From assembly GCF_000485595.1 (NCBI RefSeq), contig NW_014577073.1, positions 285,640 through 349,639 on the forward strand: DNA of 64,000 nucleotides, given 5' to 3'. This DNA is from Priapulus caudatus. Lineage: Eukaryota; Priapulida; Priapulimorpha; Priapulimorphida; Priapulidae. The position numbers and the translations under genes were made by a program. Numbering within the stretch: position 1 is the first letter of the stretch; the number at the start of each line of letters is the position of its first letter. The notes beneath the pieces are model-generated. The model had not been told where the DNA came from. It was given only the letters and a program-made list of their open reading frames with translations, and made no database searches. Below, piece by piece: positions 38,501 to 53,500 of this stretch.

Positions 38501-41500
38501 GGGGCACACCCATGCACATGCCCGGTCTTTGTGTGGGGGTACCGGTGTCATCTCAAAATGTTGCGCATCGTTCGGCCAGGCCAATTGTAAATCGTATACA
38601 CCAGCTGCAAGACATCTTGCTGCGCAATGCCTAGGCATCTGCAGGCATCTTGTCATTCCTTGCCAAGCAGTTTTGGAGTGTCAACACAAGTCCGCTGGCA
38701 ATATACACATCAATATCTCAATTATCTTGCCTGGCATCGCTATACTAGCTGACTTAATATGCTGCACACATCTCATATCCCTGTAGGCATGTATACACAT
38801 CTCACAATCCTGCTAGATATCTGGCAGATGTCTCATACTCCGTGTTAAGGACCTCATATTGGTAGGCGACGTGCAAGCGTTTCGTAATCTACTGTAGGAA
38901 TTGGCAGGCAGAGTGTAGTGGAATTTCGTATAAGACTTGAAGCTTGGTGTGGAACATCATTGCCTAATGCAACTCACTGAGTACATAACTGTGTCCTTTA
39001 GAGTACTAGCTAATAATCTAAAAATCGGCATTGACACTATGGCCTCATTACCATGCCATAATGTTTCGTTAGGGGAACTCCTGGAAACCGGTCACGTGAG
39101 ACACTTAGCTTGGTTAATTCAAGAATGTACCGAAACCAAACGTCTAGCTTTGGAGCGGGGGGAGAGGGGCAAAAAGCAATGCTGCGCATTTGTAGTTCTT
39201 GGCAGTTGAATCTGGGACTGTTTTCCATTGTCCAAGTAATTAATGTCTATACTGGTCTGCCGGTGGCAACTACACCCGTCACTAGTTTATCTGGCTAATC
39301 CTGTCCAATTATTATTCACTGTTTGCGCACTTGCAATCAATGTATCTTTACAAAAAATATGCACTGGGCCAATTCCTCCGTAAATGTCTATTTCCAGTCC
39401 ACCCATTGGTTTTGTACAGGTCATAGAAAATATATTCCGCCGTTGAACATTGCACGGTAGATCGTAGTGCAAGTGCTGGCTGCGGGTTAACTGTGCTTGC
39501 TTTGCGACTGGTGATGGGTGCGCGGCTGACTACTAATGGCGTGTCTGTTGCGCTTGCTGGCGTGGCAGGACGAAGGATGAGCGTCGTAGCGAGATGAAGG
39601 GACCATCTCCTGTCATCGGACGCGGGAATCTCGTCAATGTCCATGAGCCAACCTGCCATCTGGGACTATAGCACTTCTGAAGAGCACGCAAACACGGCTC
39701 CCACGCATAGCTATGACAAGCTAAGGGGCGACTACCACAGCCTGCAGGTACACGGCATGCCACCTGGTGCCACTGATGGACTTCCTGCCTGCGGATCATG
39801 TTCTCTTGTTGATGGTCTCGACATTAGTGGTTTGGCATGCAGGACGCTACAGCAGCCAGCAACTTTACGAGTCATTAATACGTCGGTCTTACGAAAATGC
39901 GAAATAAAATGTAGAGATCGAAGGCTAGCAGTACATGCAAGCCATTAGTGTCCTACCCATACTGTATTGTTTGCAGGTTTATTTGTATCGTGAATACCTG
40001 ACAGCAGTTCTCTTGACCGCATCAGTCCGACTACAAAACTCTGAAGGTCTGAGAACAGATGCCACTTGAAGCTGACCGCTTACACAGCAAGAGCTGCAGG
40101 GAGACATGGCTGAATGCAGGGATCGATGCCAACTCTCTCGATCATCGAGCTTGCCAAAGTCTGCGAACCCCAGCTGGGCGAGTACTCAACTCATGCACGC
40201 ACGCACGCACGCACGCACTGCGACGCATGCCTCAGCATGCCATCATCTGCGTGCGCACGTACTACATTGCAAGCAAGCAAAGTCTTGTTAGTCTGTGAAC
40301 TACTGTGAGTGACACACGCACCGACTACATCCTGCTTAGTGAAGTTTTGCCACTGGGCTACAAGGTGACAACGTACATGCTTATCACACACACAGCAATA
40401 TGCACCTTACGCACGCACAGCACGCACACAATCACTTGAACACTAACTCTACGACATACTCGCATGCAATGTATTGCCAAAATGCTAGAAGCCGTAACAC
40501 ATACAAGCTCATCACAAGTGTGGACGCGATGTGCCACACAAACACAATCACACACACACTCTATACTATTTTTCAAATATGCTAATAACTGCTGCAACTG
40601 TCACACATACGGTAGTGGGGTGCATAATAGCTGTGGTCGTGATAGAAAAACATATTGCCACGCAGCAGCAAGAGTCTGATCTTGATCCGCTGTAAAGTAG
40701 CATCAACAAACTTTAACGGCGCGTTATAGCTAGTCGGCCAGTACACAGTAACTCTACAATATTGATTGCACGGTGCGCAGGCTTTGACTTAAATTAATGT
40801 ACGTAGGAAAGTAACGTGGTCACAGTACAACGCTGATAAAAGATGCCATGCGATGTGCCATTGCGAAATTCTGGAAAAGACACGGGAAAATAACGGCTAA
40901 GAGCATGAGTTAAGTAGATGGGCTGCCTCACTAGGTGCGGACTCTACCTGTGACACACGTATCTCACTAAGCTGTGACAAGCTACAGCCTGTGACACACT
41001 AAGCCTGCGACAAGCTAACCTCGTGAACACTAAGCTGGGCCGAGCAAGGCTTAAACGCTGTGACACACTAAGCTGGTGACAAGCTACAACCGCTGTGACA
41101 CACTAAGCTGTGACAAGCTCACTGTGACACACTAAGCGTGGCAACAAGCTAACCTGTGACACACTAGCTGTGACAGAGCTAACCTGTGAAACACTAAGCT
41201 GTGACAAACTAACCTGTGACACACTAAGCTGTGACAAGCCGTAAGACCTGTGACACATCTAAGCACAGCGTGGTTTGTCTCTGTTGGCCAGATGCTGCCA
41301 GCGAGCATGGTCCACGCTAGGAGGAGAGAACAGAGTACGCTGATGAACCACATCTCTGGCATTGGCTCCACGCAGACAGGGACCTGCTATTTTCACGACG
41401 TCGAGAGCAAGCAGGACCAGTTCTTACGAGGAACAGCGCGCGCATTCTCGTACTAAACGCGGGTGACGCTGCGGATGTTAGAGTAGTTTACAGCTCACGA

Positions 41501-44500
41501 GTCAGGGCTGCATTCGCGTATGCAGGGGCCCGGCAAGTCTCATCGTCGAATAAACACCAATCTTTCTTTACTGTTACTGTCCTTAAAAGCGTCAACGTGT
41601 TTTTTTTATAGGATTAAGGACATGGTAAGAGGTTACTAGTTTTCACATGCGCAGTGTATCAGAGAGGTCAGTCTGTTGAGCAAAAAGTTCACGTTACGGC
41701 TAATGTTAAGAGGTAATCTTGTTGCTCACAATGGACACCCAGCCATCCTGCGTGTACGTCATACTGGGGCATGATTCAGGATGTAGCGGTGGTTGTGGCA
41801 ATGGGGGCAGCGCCCCTGGAGTTATGCCGCAAAAATAATATCATAGACCCGCTAATACTGTATTACCGCTAAAGTAAATGCCTAATGAATAATAGATGCA
41901 ATTTTTCTGTCTAATCTAACATCTATTGTTTATCTTATTTTCGAGAACACAATGCCTGGCTATTAGCGGTTTAATTGGTTCATTTACGTTCCCTCCTCTT
42001 GGGAATTTATTTAGGGTTTATGGGCTTTTTTGCAGCGGGAGAGTGTTGGAGCAGCTAAGCCTAGTATGCACCTACAGTTTTAACAAGTTGCATAGCATAC
42101 AGCTGTCAATCAAAGTCTGGCGAATGCTCAATGGTCGCTACTGCCATACCGCCAAAGAGGGCTTTTGTATTCAACCAGAGACCATGAAGCTGAATACGCT
42201 AAAGAGGCAGAAGGAAGAAGCTGGAAGAGAAGATTATAGGATCAGTACCAAGAAGAATGGTCATATGATGCGCTCAGCGATCGCCTAAAAAGTGACGTCA
42301 GATTATACAAGCAGATCAGATCAGATATAATACAATTATTCTTCTTTATATTTATTTAAGTAGTGTTATATAAAAGTGTTAAATGCGGATTTACGTTTAT
42401 TTAGCTGGATCAGAAAGCCATGTTGCTTGCCTAAATATTATTAATTAGGTACCTTGAAAGACAGATTGTTGGAGGAGACTGTATGGATGCGATGATGGAC
42501 AGACAGGACAGACATTCAGAGGGGATGAATAGAGTAGAGGTAATGGCCCATGAAAATGTATGGATCAATCGGTAATACTGGGTGCTAAGTAGGTTTTTGT
42601 TTTTCATGGATACAACAAGAAGTTTGGAGGAAATTGTGAGGAAGGCTAGAGGCCTTCATGTCCAGGGTATGTCCGAATCTTTAACTTACTTTGTCTCAAT
42701 CTAACTTTACAATGTACAATTTATGCTCAGTACAGTATTTAGTCAGGTCTTAAAGAAACTGCATTAAGATGAACTACTACACGCAAACAACTGTGCGCGT
42801 CTGTCGCGCATCAATGCACACGTCAGTCCATGTCCTTGTAATTAATAAATGGTGTACAAAAAGATATAATTGGCGTACGCAGGTACATATACGTGTGTCT
42901 AACGAGTGTACTGTACTGTTGTTACATACTCAATGGCTGCTTTCGTCAATTAGAATGCTGTCAACGCGACCGGTGAACAGTTCCTGGGNNNNNNNNNNNN
43001 NNNNNNNNNNNNNGCTCACTGTGTTGTTGCTAACAGCTTGACATCGCATCTGCCCGTCAGGTGCTCGTAAGGAGCGTGTGATAGAATATGCTGTCCTTCC
43101 CTTCCAGCGCCTTTACTGCATTAGTTTTGTGCCGACTAGTGGTATACCCCTCGGATGTCTAGCTGGTGATGAGCGTTTCAGCAACCACTTGTAGCTGTGG
43201 TGTGAGTTCGTGTCTGTGTGGCCCCGTACACGAATCGGACCACACACGGTTTATGCCACGTGTGTCTATCTTGTTTTATCGCCCGCGTGTGTATTTGATA
43301 CCATCGAGTCAGCAGTTCATTCAGTCACTTGGTAGTGAGAGTTGGCCAAGGGAAATGGCCAGTGGTGGAAAAAACTTTTCAATTTATGCAAGTACCGTGA
43401 TTACCGTATATATGAGGTCTAGGTCGGTAAAGCTAGACAAGTTATACCTATTTTATTCGCCGCCAAATTGCGCCGCATCATCTTTTAGAACGTCTTACCC
43501 ATAATTACTTTTTACTTTACGCATAATACATTACACATACACAAATAAGTTGACCAGAGCTGCGAGTCGAGTCATTCGAAGGAGCGCGTACGGTCAATTG
43601 CAGCGATAATTTTTGTGTCCGCAGCAAATTCTCGAGGCTGACTCTGTGCGCGGAGAAGCTAATGACTCCCCGATCCACCCGGCAGCAAGGAGCGACTCGC
43701 ACCACCTCGCCGTCGAGCTCGCCGACAGCAAGGCCGAAGCAGCGCCGACTGCGCGCAGGCAGCTGTAAGTGTTACATTAGTCCGCTGAAAAACTAGAAAA
43801 ACTGGAAAAAACTTAAATTTGCTGAAAAACTGCCACGCCACCTGCCGACCACTGCGGCTGCCGTGCAGAAGGTGATGCGGCGGTAGGCTTTCGCGATTAG
43901 TTCGGTCCCGTACCGGCGAAACTTGTTTGTTAGCAGAGCCGCCGTGGCAACATCGGGTGGCGTGCGTGCGCTTGTGTGTCGGACATGCGCGGACACGTTA
44001 CTAAACGTGCTTTGACGGCTGTTTTCGCCAACCATCTTTCTGTCAAAAACAGGTCCACTGTGAACAAAAGGGTGCATTGTGTCTCGTTTATTTTGTTGAC
44101 TCTTTTGAGCAAAATTGGGCGAAAAGCCCCGGGCTGAAAATTCTCTGTGACATCCCAGGAATTTTTGCTCCTTTTCGAAAACTTTTCTTGCCTACCTACC
44201 TAATAAGACCCACAGTGTGTGCTATCTTTTGTATGCTGGTTGTTGTACTTAGATACTACTAACACACATTACTCAATAGTATGGTGTATGGGAGAAATAT
44301 CGGATACCGCTTTGACATATCTCTTATAATTTAGTTTTGATGATTTGTATAGAATTTACATATTTATAGATATTTATAGGAACTTCAATATTTGGAATTA
44401 CTTTTTTATAGAGAGGAAAAATTGAATTGCTGCTCAGAATTAACAGGAGGAACTGGATCTTTCAAAAAGCACTCTCTACGAAATTAAAACAAGAGGTGAG

Positions 44501-47500
44501 GTTCACAAGTTTTATCAGGTCCATAGCAACAAATAACAGCAGACATGCAATGTTTACATTTTGCTCATATATGTATGTTTTGAGGTTAGTTAGTTAAGCA
44601 ACAGCAGCATATGTTTGCTGAGTGCAGGCTGGTTTCATAGATAATACCACAAATTTGTGGGAATTGTTTTTATTTATATTCGAACATTAGTGAATGAAAC
44701 ATTGAGACAATACTACAACAAGACGATGTACAGACAATAACAGTACACAATTAAATTAAATTTTGCTCCCAGTTTTTGCAATTTTAAATGTAGAGATTCA
44801 CTCTTCGGGCAGTAAGCGTATTGATTTCCGTTTTATTAACAAGTGTGCATGTGGTGAGTCAGTCTGCTGCTAGTAGGTGCGATTCAGTACAGGAAATTAC
44901 TTCGTCATATTAGCGTGTAGGAAGAATTGAATTGGCGCTCCAGACGAGCCGGTTTTAAATTATACTGGGCTTGTTTGCTTATCAATATTGATTTTTATGC
45001 TGAGGATAATAAAAAGGATCCAGTGAATTGATTGGGTATGCCTAAAACGATCTTTTGTTGGTACTATATATTTTAATGCAGTTATTAACATTATATAATA
45101 ATGAATAACGTTTGTATTCCTACATTTGCCTACATAGTATTACAAACTTATCCATAATTATACATTTATGGGGGTCCATATGCAGAAGGTTTTAATGTGT
45201 AGTCTTGTGTGTTGTTTTTTTTAATAGAATTTGCGAGTTAATCCAGGAGCCGCATCAGCACGAGCTACAGAGATGAATTGGACGTTGGCGGAGAAGGTGA
45301 ATTTTCTGGCACTCTATTAGCTAAAGCTATTTGTGAAATAAAGCCCATACATTAACCATTGATATGGCTCATATTATGTGCATTATGTTTCTTTGTATTA
45401 TCCTTCGTAACTGTAGAAACTTGATTAATCGACGCACTTTTAACGTACGGTAATATTATGCATTTGTATTTCATACTAATGTGGCTCGCCATATCATCTC
45501 GCTCTTAACTGTCTGGAATAATATGAATTGCGATTGTTCATTCCATTAGTGGAGAATGCGATTATATTGCTATTAATACCTGCAGGCGAGCAAGGTAGAG
45601 AAGCTGGGAAGCAGAGCTCGCTCAGTTCAAGGATAAAACTCAATGAGATGGAATTCTTCAAAGCGAGATTCGAGGTATGCTTAAATTACGACGCGTCGCC
45701 ACACCGCTAATCACTCCGCATGCTCGAACCTGATTGCACTTTTTTTTATACGTTATCCTATATCAATAGAAAGGTGGCATGTTCACATGTTCACAAAGGT
45801 CACATGTTCCCTCGCATCTGGCGCCACCCAATCGCATTGAGTGGTCTCGCCCTCATCGCGTTTCTCACGTCGTCACGTGTTCTCGCGTCGTTGTCACGTG
45901 TTCTCATGTCATCACATGTTTTCGTGTCATCACATGTTTTCGCATCATCATGTGTTCTCACGTAGTGATGTGTTCTCGCGTCATCACGTTTCGCGCATCA
46001 TCATGTGTTCCCCTGTCGTCACGTGTTCTCGCGACGTCGCATGTTCTCGCGTCGCCGTGTTTCTCGCATAGTGACAACCGCTCTCCGTGTTCTATCGCGC
46101 GCAGGAAGTGAGGGAGACAACCACATTCTGCTGGAGACGAAGCACATGCTGGAGGATCAGCTGAGCGCGAGCCAAGCGCAGTCGAGACGATCATCGACCT
46201 TCGAGAAAACGACCTCATGAAGTGCAAGGCGCAGATCAGCGAAACTCGAGGAGTAGTGGCGCCGCCGAGTGACGTGCTGCGAGCGAGCAACGTTAGTGTG
46301 TACAGGTTTGCCGAGTTGTGTGTTAGTGATGATCGAAGTCAGGATGTCACAAATGGTAATCTGCTGACCCAGTGCATTGACATCACTACTGACCTCTGTG
46401 CGCTAAAACTCCACATCCACTGGCCATAGTCACTGACCTCCACACATTGACATCACACTGACATCATCAATGACCCTACATTAACTGACAACATGCACCT
46501 CATCAATGACCTACGTACTGACATCACCACTGACCTCATCTAATGACCCCTACGTACTGACATACCACTGACCTCATCAATGACCCCTACGCCTACTGAC
46601 ATCACCACTGACCTCATCAATGACCCCTACGTACACTGACATCACCACTGACCTCATCAATGACCCTACATACTTGACAGTCACCACTGACCTCATCAAT
46701 GACCCCTATGTACTGACATCACCACTGACCTCATCAATGACCCCTACATACTGACATCACCACTGACCTCATCAATGACCCCTATGTACCGACATCACCA
46801 CTGACCTCATCAATGACCCCTACGTACCGACATCACCACTGACCTCATCACTGACCCCCACGTACTGACCATCACTTGTGCTAATGCTGCATGTATTATG
46901 GCTGCAGGAGCGTGAGGCGGACAAGGATCGGCTGGAGCGGCTGACCGCGCAGAACATACAGCTTCACTTCGACAAGACAAACTCGATCAACGAGTCGGCG
47001 AACCTCGGAGCTGAGCTGGACGACGCTCGGCGCATCTCTGCAGGTACGTGAGAGGCGTAAGCATGCGGTATCTCTGCTGGTACGTGAGAGGCGTAAGCAT
47101 GCGGTATCTCTGCTGGTACGTGAGAGGTAGGAGCACGCCACATCTCTGCAGGTATCTAAGGGGCGTGCACACGCCGCATCTCTGTAAGTAAGAGGGAGGT
47201 GCATGCACACCTCACTTCTCTGGAGGTGTGAGAGAGGTGTACATGCTACTCATTCCAGTAGGTCTGCGGAGCGTCTATGCAGCAGCTTTATCGTGGCTCC
47301 TTGCACGAAACTCTTCTTAGATCGTTGCATGCATCTTTGAACTTGACTTTGTGTGACTGCTAATAAGATGTCTAGAGCTTGTGAGTGTGTGCAGTGTAGA
47401 TCTGAGAGTAGCAGATAGATTTAGCATGGTTTTACTCGATGATGTAATCTAGTAGTTGTTGTGGTTAGCTGCAGTATTCATTCTTAACTTGGTGTTGTAT

Positions 47501-50500
47501 CGTTAGCGTAATGTTTGCATTTTTTCTCTCGGCTTGTTTGTTCGTAGCTGAGGTGTCAAGGAATGCTTCATATGAAGGTAAATCTAATATAGATGAGGCC
47601 TGGGATAGAGATGTAGTTAAGAGTATGTGTGGCTTACACATCAGAGGCAGCATGATTTAGCTATCTGTCGGAGATTTCACAGCATGCTGTAAATCTGTTT
47701 TCCGTGTGCAGCGGGTCGTGCGTCCACGCAACCGTTAACGTGCACGCGATTTATCACACGCCTTTTCCTGCATGTTGTTTCCTGTAGCGAATGCTAGTTT
47801 CTGCGCGGAGATGGAATTCTTCCTGGACCGTGAACAATTCAGTAAGTTTCCTCCCGTTCAATTTGCTGCTCGTGGAAAGTCGCGCGTGCGACCGACCACC
47901 CACACCTCGCATGTCACAACCGTCTTTACTCGAATGCAATTCTTGTCTATTTCGTTCTTTTATAAACACTCCTTATTTGTGTCGTCAATTATTCGTCGCA
48001 TTTCTCGTTCGGTGATTCTTTGGTTTCTCGTGTTTTTTTGAATGTCATTCTCTTCTAATCGTTTTATACTGTTTAGGTAGCTCGCAGCCACAACTTTAAC
48101 GAGCTGAGGCCAGTTGCCAGCAACAAAATTAGTCTTAATGTTAGCCTTAAAATTTTCAATTAACAAATTCTTCTCGTAGACCATTGACAGAAACATGGCG
48201 AAGTTACGAATTTCTCACATTCAGTGTATAGCGGTGCAGTCTACAAGAAAAAGTTGATGTTAAGACTAATTTTGTTTTTGATTAATTTCGTTGACCCCGG
48301 GGTACTTGCGGAGTGTGGGTCTCATCTCACACACTCTCTCAGCAAGTTTGCAGCCGACGGCATCCACCGCTGCATGTCGTAATCGCTTTTGTTACTCCGC
48401 CAGCGAACTCCCTCTCGGAGCAGCTCGGCGAGTCGGCGAGTGGCGCCATCTTGCGGCTGCAGCTGGAAAACAAGAGGCTGCAGCAGGCACTGAAGGACGC
48501 GCAGACAGGCGCCGCCGTCGAGACGAACGCCCGCGCGCTCGAGCTGGACAGCGAGAACAAACGGCTCAGCGAGAAGCTGGAGAAGCTGCAGGTACACAGC
48601 GGCAGTCTATGTCTCATAGTACAGTCTATCGCTCGTGACGGTGGCGCTAGTCGTCCGCGGGCAGGCGTGGGGTGCTCTGGAATTTTCCGCTACTTCTCTT
48701 GGCTTATCCAAGAATTAGCTGTCGCAATGCGAGGCAATGTAATAGTGGCAGTGTGTAAACGTTCAGGGTAACCCTGTAGAAGTTCTTGAGAAGTGACTAT
48801 AAAACTGTGTGTTGCGGTTGTTTGTAATAATGTATGTGAATAGAGGGAGTGTAGCAGATGTAGCAGATGTGCTTCCGAGAGACACTTCACTGATCATGTT
48901 ATCGTCAGATCCACGGGGAATTCTTAACAGATTGCCAGTTTTGGCAGCGTCGCATTGGGGAATGCAACTGCAATCATATCAATATCAAAATCAAATCATA
49001 TATGCTCCAAGTTTCGAGGGCACGTTGCTTCGGTCACATGATGAACGCAAGGGGGGGAAACAGTCTCCTAATAAACAGCAGACAGCAACATATACTCCTC
49101 GGTAAATTATTGAAAGCGGCGCGTCGAATCTCGACGGCACGCCACGGCAAACTAAGCGGCTACCGTTCTAAAACTAAGCGGCTACCGTTCTAAAACTAAA
49201 GGCTACCTTCCTAACACTAAAGGCTACCGTTCTAAAACTAAGCGGCTACCGTTCTAAAACTAAGCGGCCGCCGTTCTAAAACTAAAGGCTACCTTCCTAA
49301 AACTAAGCGGCTACCGTTCTAAAACTAACGGCCGCCGTTCTATGAAACTAAAGGCTACCCTTCCTAAAAACTAAAAAGGCTAGATAACGCGTTCTAAAAC
49401 TAAGCGGCCTTTTCCGTCTAAAACGAAAGCTACCCGTTCTAAAACTAAGCGCCGCCGTTCATTCAACTAAAGGCTACCGTTCTAAACTTAGCAGGCCGCG
49501 TCTAAAAACAAGCGGTCTAACCGGTTCTAAAACTAAGCGGCTACCGTTCTAAAACCAAGCGGCTACCGTTCTAAAACGCAAGCGGCTCTACAGTTATATA
49601 ACGATGGAGGGAGAGTTGGTGGGTCGTGGGAATCATGCCAGGCCCAGCAAGCGGCTAAGAACTACTACGTTTCTTTGATTGACTTTCTTTTTCGTGACTT
49701 ATTTGCTTGACTTTCTTCTTTCCTCTTCGTTTTCGGGGCAGAAGACGGTGAGCGATGGGCACGCGGGCGCAGCTGGGCGGCTGGAGCAGGCAAGACGCAG
49801 GAGTCGGCAAGCAGCACGACGAGGCGACCGACGCTGCGCGACGCGCGCGAGAGCCATCAGCGGCAGCGCGAGGAGCCACGACGCCGAGCGCGCCGCCTGA
49901 CGCACACCGTCGAGCGCCGCTGCCGCAACGCGGCGCAACAAGCAGAACGCCGACACGCCTGCTAACGCGACTCGAGCGCGAGAACAAGAGGCTGCACGAG
50001 GGCGGCCGCGGAGTCTGTCGCGCGCTGCGTTCCCACGCCGAGTACGAGTGCGAGCTGCTGGAGCGTCGCTGCGGCGACGCGGCGACGACGCGTCGCCCGC
50101 CGGCGTCGAGTTTGAGCGCCGAGTGCGAGCGGCTGGGAAAGAGGGGCGCCGCCGTGCGGAGGGCCGCCGAGAAGTGCGAGCGGGAGCGGGCCGCAACTCG
50201 AGGTGGATCAACCGCAAGCTGGCGAAGGTGGTGGCGAAGCTGCGCGCGGGGGTGGGCCACCGACGCCCGCCTGGCAGCGCGAGCGGCGGCAGCGCGCGCA
50301 GCGGGGGCGCGGAGCGAGCAGGGTCGCGCGCGATCGCCAGCGGCGGCCGCGAGAGCGAGCGGGTCGCGCGCGACGCGGCGGCGGCCCGCGACGCGGCGGC
50401 CGCGGCAGAGGACGCACGGGACAGCGCCGTGGCTGACAGCGAGCGTCTGCGTGAGGAGCTGACGTCGCGCGACGCAGAGCGCGAGCGCGCCGAGACGCGG

Positions 50501-53500
50501 CTCGTCGACGCCGACGCTGCCGCTGTGCGTCTCCAGAGGGCGCTGGACGCGGCGTCGCGGCGCGGCGAGGACGCGCGCACCGAGGCCGGGGAGCTTGCCG
50601 ACGAGAACAAGCAGCTGCTGAAGCTGGTCGAGTCGCTGAAGGCGCAGACGCGACGGCTGGAGGAGGTTGCGCGCGACAACCAGCAGCTGGAGGAGGAGAG
50701 CGCGCGGCTGGAGCGTGAGAGCAAGTCGCACGAGAAGGAGAGCACGCGCCTGCGAGCCACGCTCGAGCTGAAGGAGTCGACGATCGACGACTGCAACGTG
50801 CAGATCGTCGAGATGCAGCGCGAGATGAAGCGGCTCGGACGCGAGCTGGAGCGCAGCAAGGACGCGGTGACGCGCGCACGCGAGCTCGAGAAGGAGAACG
50901 GAGACACGCTGCAGCAGCTCGCCTTCGACAAGAAGACGATGGCTGCACTGCGAGAGGTAGGTGGCGCTGGCGACCGTGAAGCGCGATGTAGGTGGCGCTG
51001 GCGGCCGCGAAGCTCGATACGATCGCAGCGCGTCTCATCTACCTGTATAAGGTTTGTTTCGTTAGTGGGGGGGGGGGGTCTACTTCCTGTTTTATTAGGT
51101 TCTTTCATTTGTGCCAGATACCAAGGTTTTATCAGTATTTGAGCAATTTTTGTGTGCTAAAAAGTTTTACTAGTATATATTGAATGCCATCGAATTAACT
51201 ACCATTGGTAAAAATATTGGAAAAACTGTTGAATTACTGTTGTTGTAAAAACTGTTAGTTTATAATAATTAGGTATGTGATTGCTACGTTTAGTATGATA
51301 CCTACAGCAAAAACTATAGGGATTTCAATGCATAAATATTTTGACTCTAGGTACACAACTTGGCAGTACTTGTAACTGTACTTGTCCTTACATTTGATCT
51401 GTTGGTTTTGGTGAGCGAAAGCGTGTGAGCACGTGAATCACGGCTAGCTCTCTTGCAGGACTTGGTAAATGAGAAGATAAAGGCACAGCAGGTGCACAAC
51501 GAGTTGGAGCAGCTAACGACGGAGCTAGCAAAGATCGGACTCGATCGGCAGAAACTAGTCGCCTCCGAACAGACGCAGGATGAAAAGTAAGTGCAGAGCT
51601 GTGAATACACACGAACAATTTCATTTAGTGCGATATTAGCTGGTCGTTATCGTTTTAAAATTATTAGCGAGCAAAATCTGTTACTGTGGGTCTACCTCAT
51701 CACCTGTTTCACTGGCACTTGTATGTATAACATTGATGTTTATTGTTATTCAGTAGATCGTTATACAGATTGTTCTACAACAGCAACAGAGCTGAGAAAA
51801 ATGCAGCCAAATGCAAAAGGACGCTTTTATAACAAATTCAGCTGTAATAGTAGTAATATCGTATCGTAAAATGTTAAAATCGTTATATCATGTCATAAAC
51901 GTAAATAATAATTGCGTGTCTGTTAGCCGGTACAAGGCCTTGGAATCGATGATGGAAGGCACCATGAAAAAGAGCTTAGAGCTAAAGGAGGAGAAGGTGC
52001 GCGCATTGGAGAGTCGGCTGGAGGAGTCAATCAGCAGGAACCAGTCACTGAGAGAGGAGGTTCAGGGAATCAGGTGCAAATATGAAGCCATGCAGCAGAG
52101 AATTGAGGAGGAGAAGAAAGCTGATAACTCTAGGTAAGGCACTTGCATCTAATCAATACTGTATTGTGGTGATGCAATATCTGTATGTGTGATTGCACAT
52201 GCTACAAGCATGAACATGTGTGCCTGCTCTTGTTCCTTTCGTTGGAGACCATGGATAGATGGTTTAAGTTAATGTTATGTTGATTTGTTTCACTAAACTT
52301 ACCCTCTTCTTTTTCTACCCTTTTAAACATTTCTTTTCTCTTAACCTTTATTCCTACATGGGCCTTGAGGTAGCTTTGTATTCCTTGCACCCTGTTTCAG
52401 CAAACTAACTACCGTTATCCACTTATATAATTTTCATGTGTTTACACGGTTGTGGTATCATATCTCATGCCACCTTTAAGCAATTCTTTGCCTATTCTTT
52501 TGAACTTTATGCACTTTTACATGTATGGTCTCTGAGGTGCTTTTATATTCCTTGTGCCATTTTTCACTCACTGTATCATCTCCCACGCATTTTATGTGGC
52601 GTATTACTATTACCTCTCTCTCTCGATCTTTCTCTGTCACTCTGTCTGCACTAACATGCGTGTTCGTCTGCACTCTTCTTTCAGTGGAGTTCTGTGTGGT
52701 TTCAGTATGCCGAGGAGCGAGGACAGCAACAAGACATCAGCCAGCCTAACGGGAGAGATCCTGCAGCTCAAGGATCACCTCATCCTGGTCGAGAGAACCG
52801 TGAGTTGCCATTCTGTCATCGTGTTAGATCATTTACCCCTGACATGCCTGATGTATCTATGTACTCATGTATTTATCTATTCCATCTATCCATCCATTCA
52901 TCCATCCATTTACTCATTCATCCATTCATCCATTCATTCATCCATCCATTCATCTATCCATATATATATATATAGATAAGTAATATAAATATTTGAACAT
53001 GACTTTAAAATAATGTTTGTACGGTTATGTTGGTGTGAGTATGAGTGCATACCACAGAGGAACACGCAGCAGATCTTCTTTTTTTTTCTCTTTTCTTTTT
53101 CGTAAAAAAGTAGCAGTGATGCCATGATATAGAATATCCTTCTGTGTAGCATCTTCGCTATTGCTTTTCGCATACATTCTGTTTACGTGCACGTTGCAGA
53201 ATGCCACTTTACTGGAGGAGAAGAAGAACCTGTGCTTTAGACTGACGAGCGTGGAAGAGCAGGCGAAACTATCCAACGATCAGACTAACAACCTGCGAGA
53301 ACAGAACTCGCAGCTACAGTCTAATCTTGCTAAGCTACAGGTAGACATCTACATTGAGAAATTACCGATAGAGCTCAACTGGCTTGCTCTCTTGTCTTTT
53401 ATCCATGTTTCGACGCTGAAAGATCCTCTGATATTATATACTGCTGAACGTTCAAGTGAATGAGAGCAGACACTCTCTTATTATTCCGACCTCAATTATA

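Larger units (their letters stand above)
26992..42988. repeat. Copy 1 of a doubled ~16-kb gene segment (probable assembly artefact)
   Basis: The sequence from GCTCACTGTGTTGTTGCTAA onward recurs at 43,014 in the same order through exons 4-21 and all introns between. Differences are mainly single-base insertions and deletions. Coding exons are clean up to about 30.3 kb and again at 33.27-33.62 kb, but are frameshifted elsewhere. The copy ends at a run of exactly 25 N. Confidence 0.93.
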
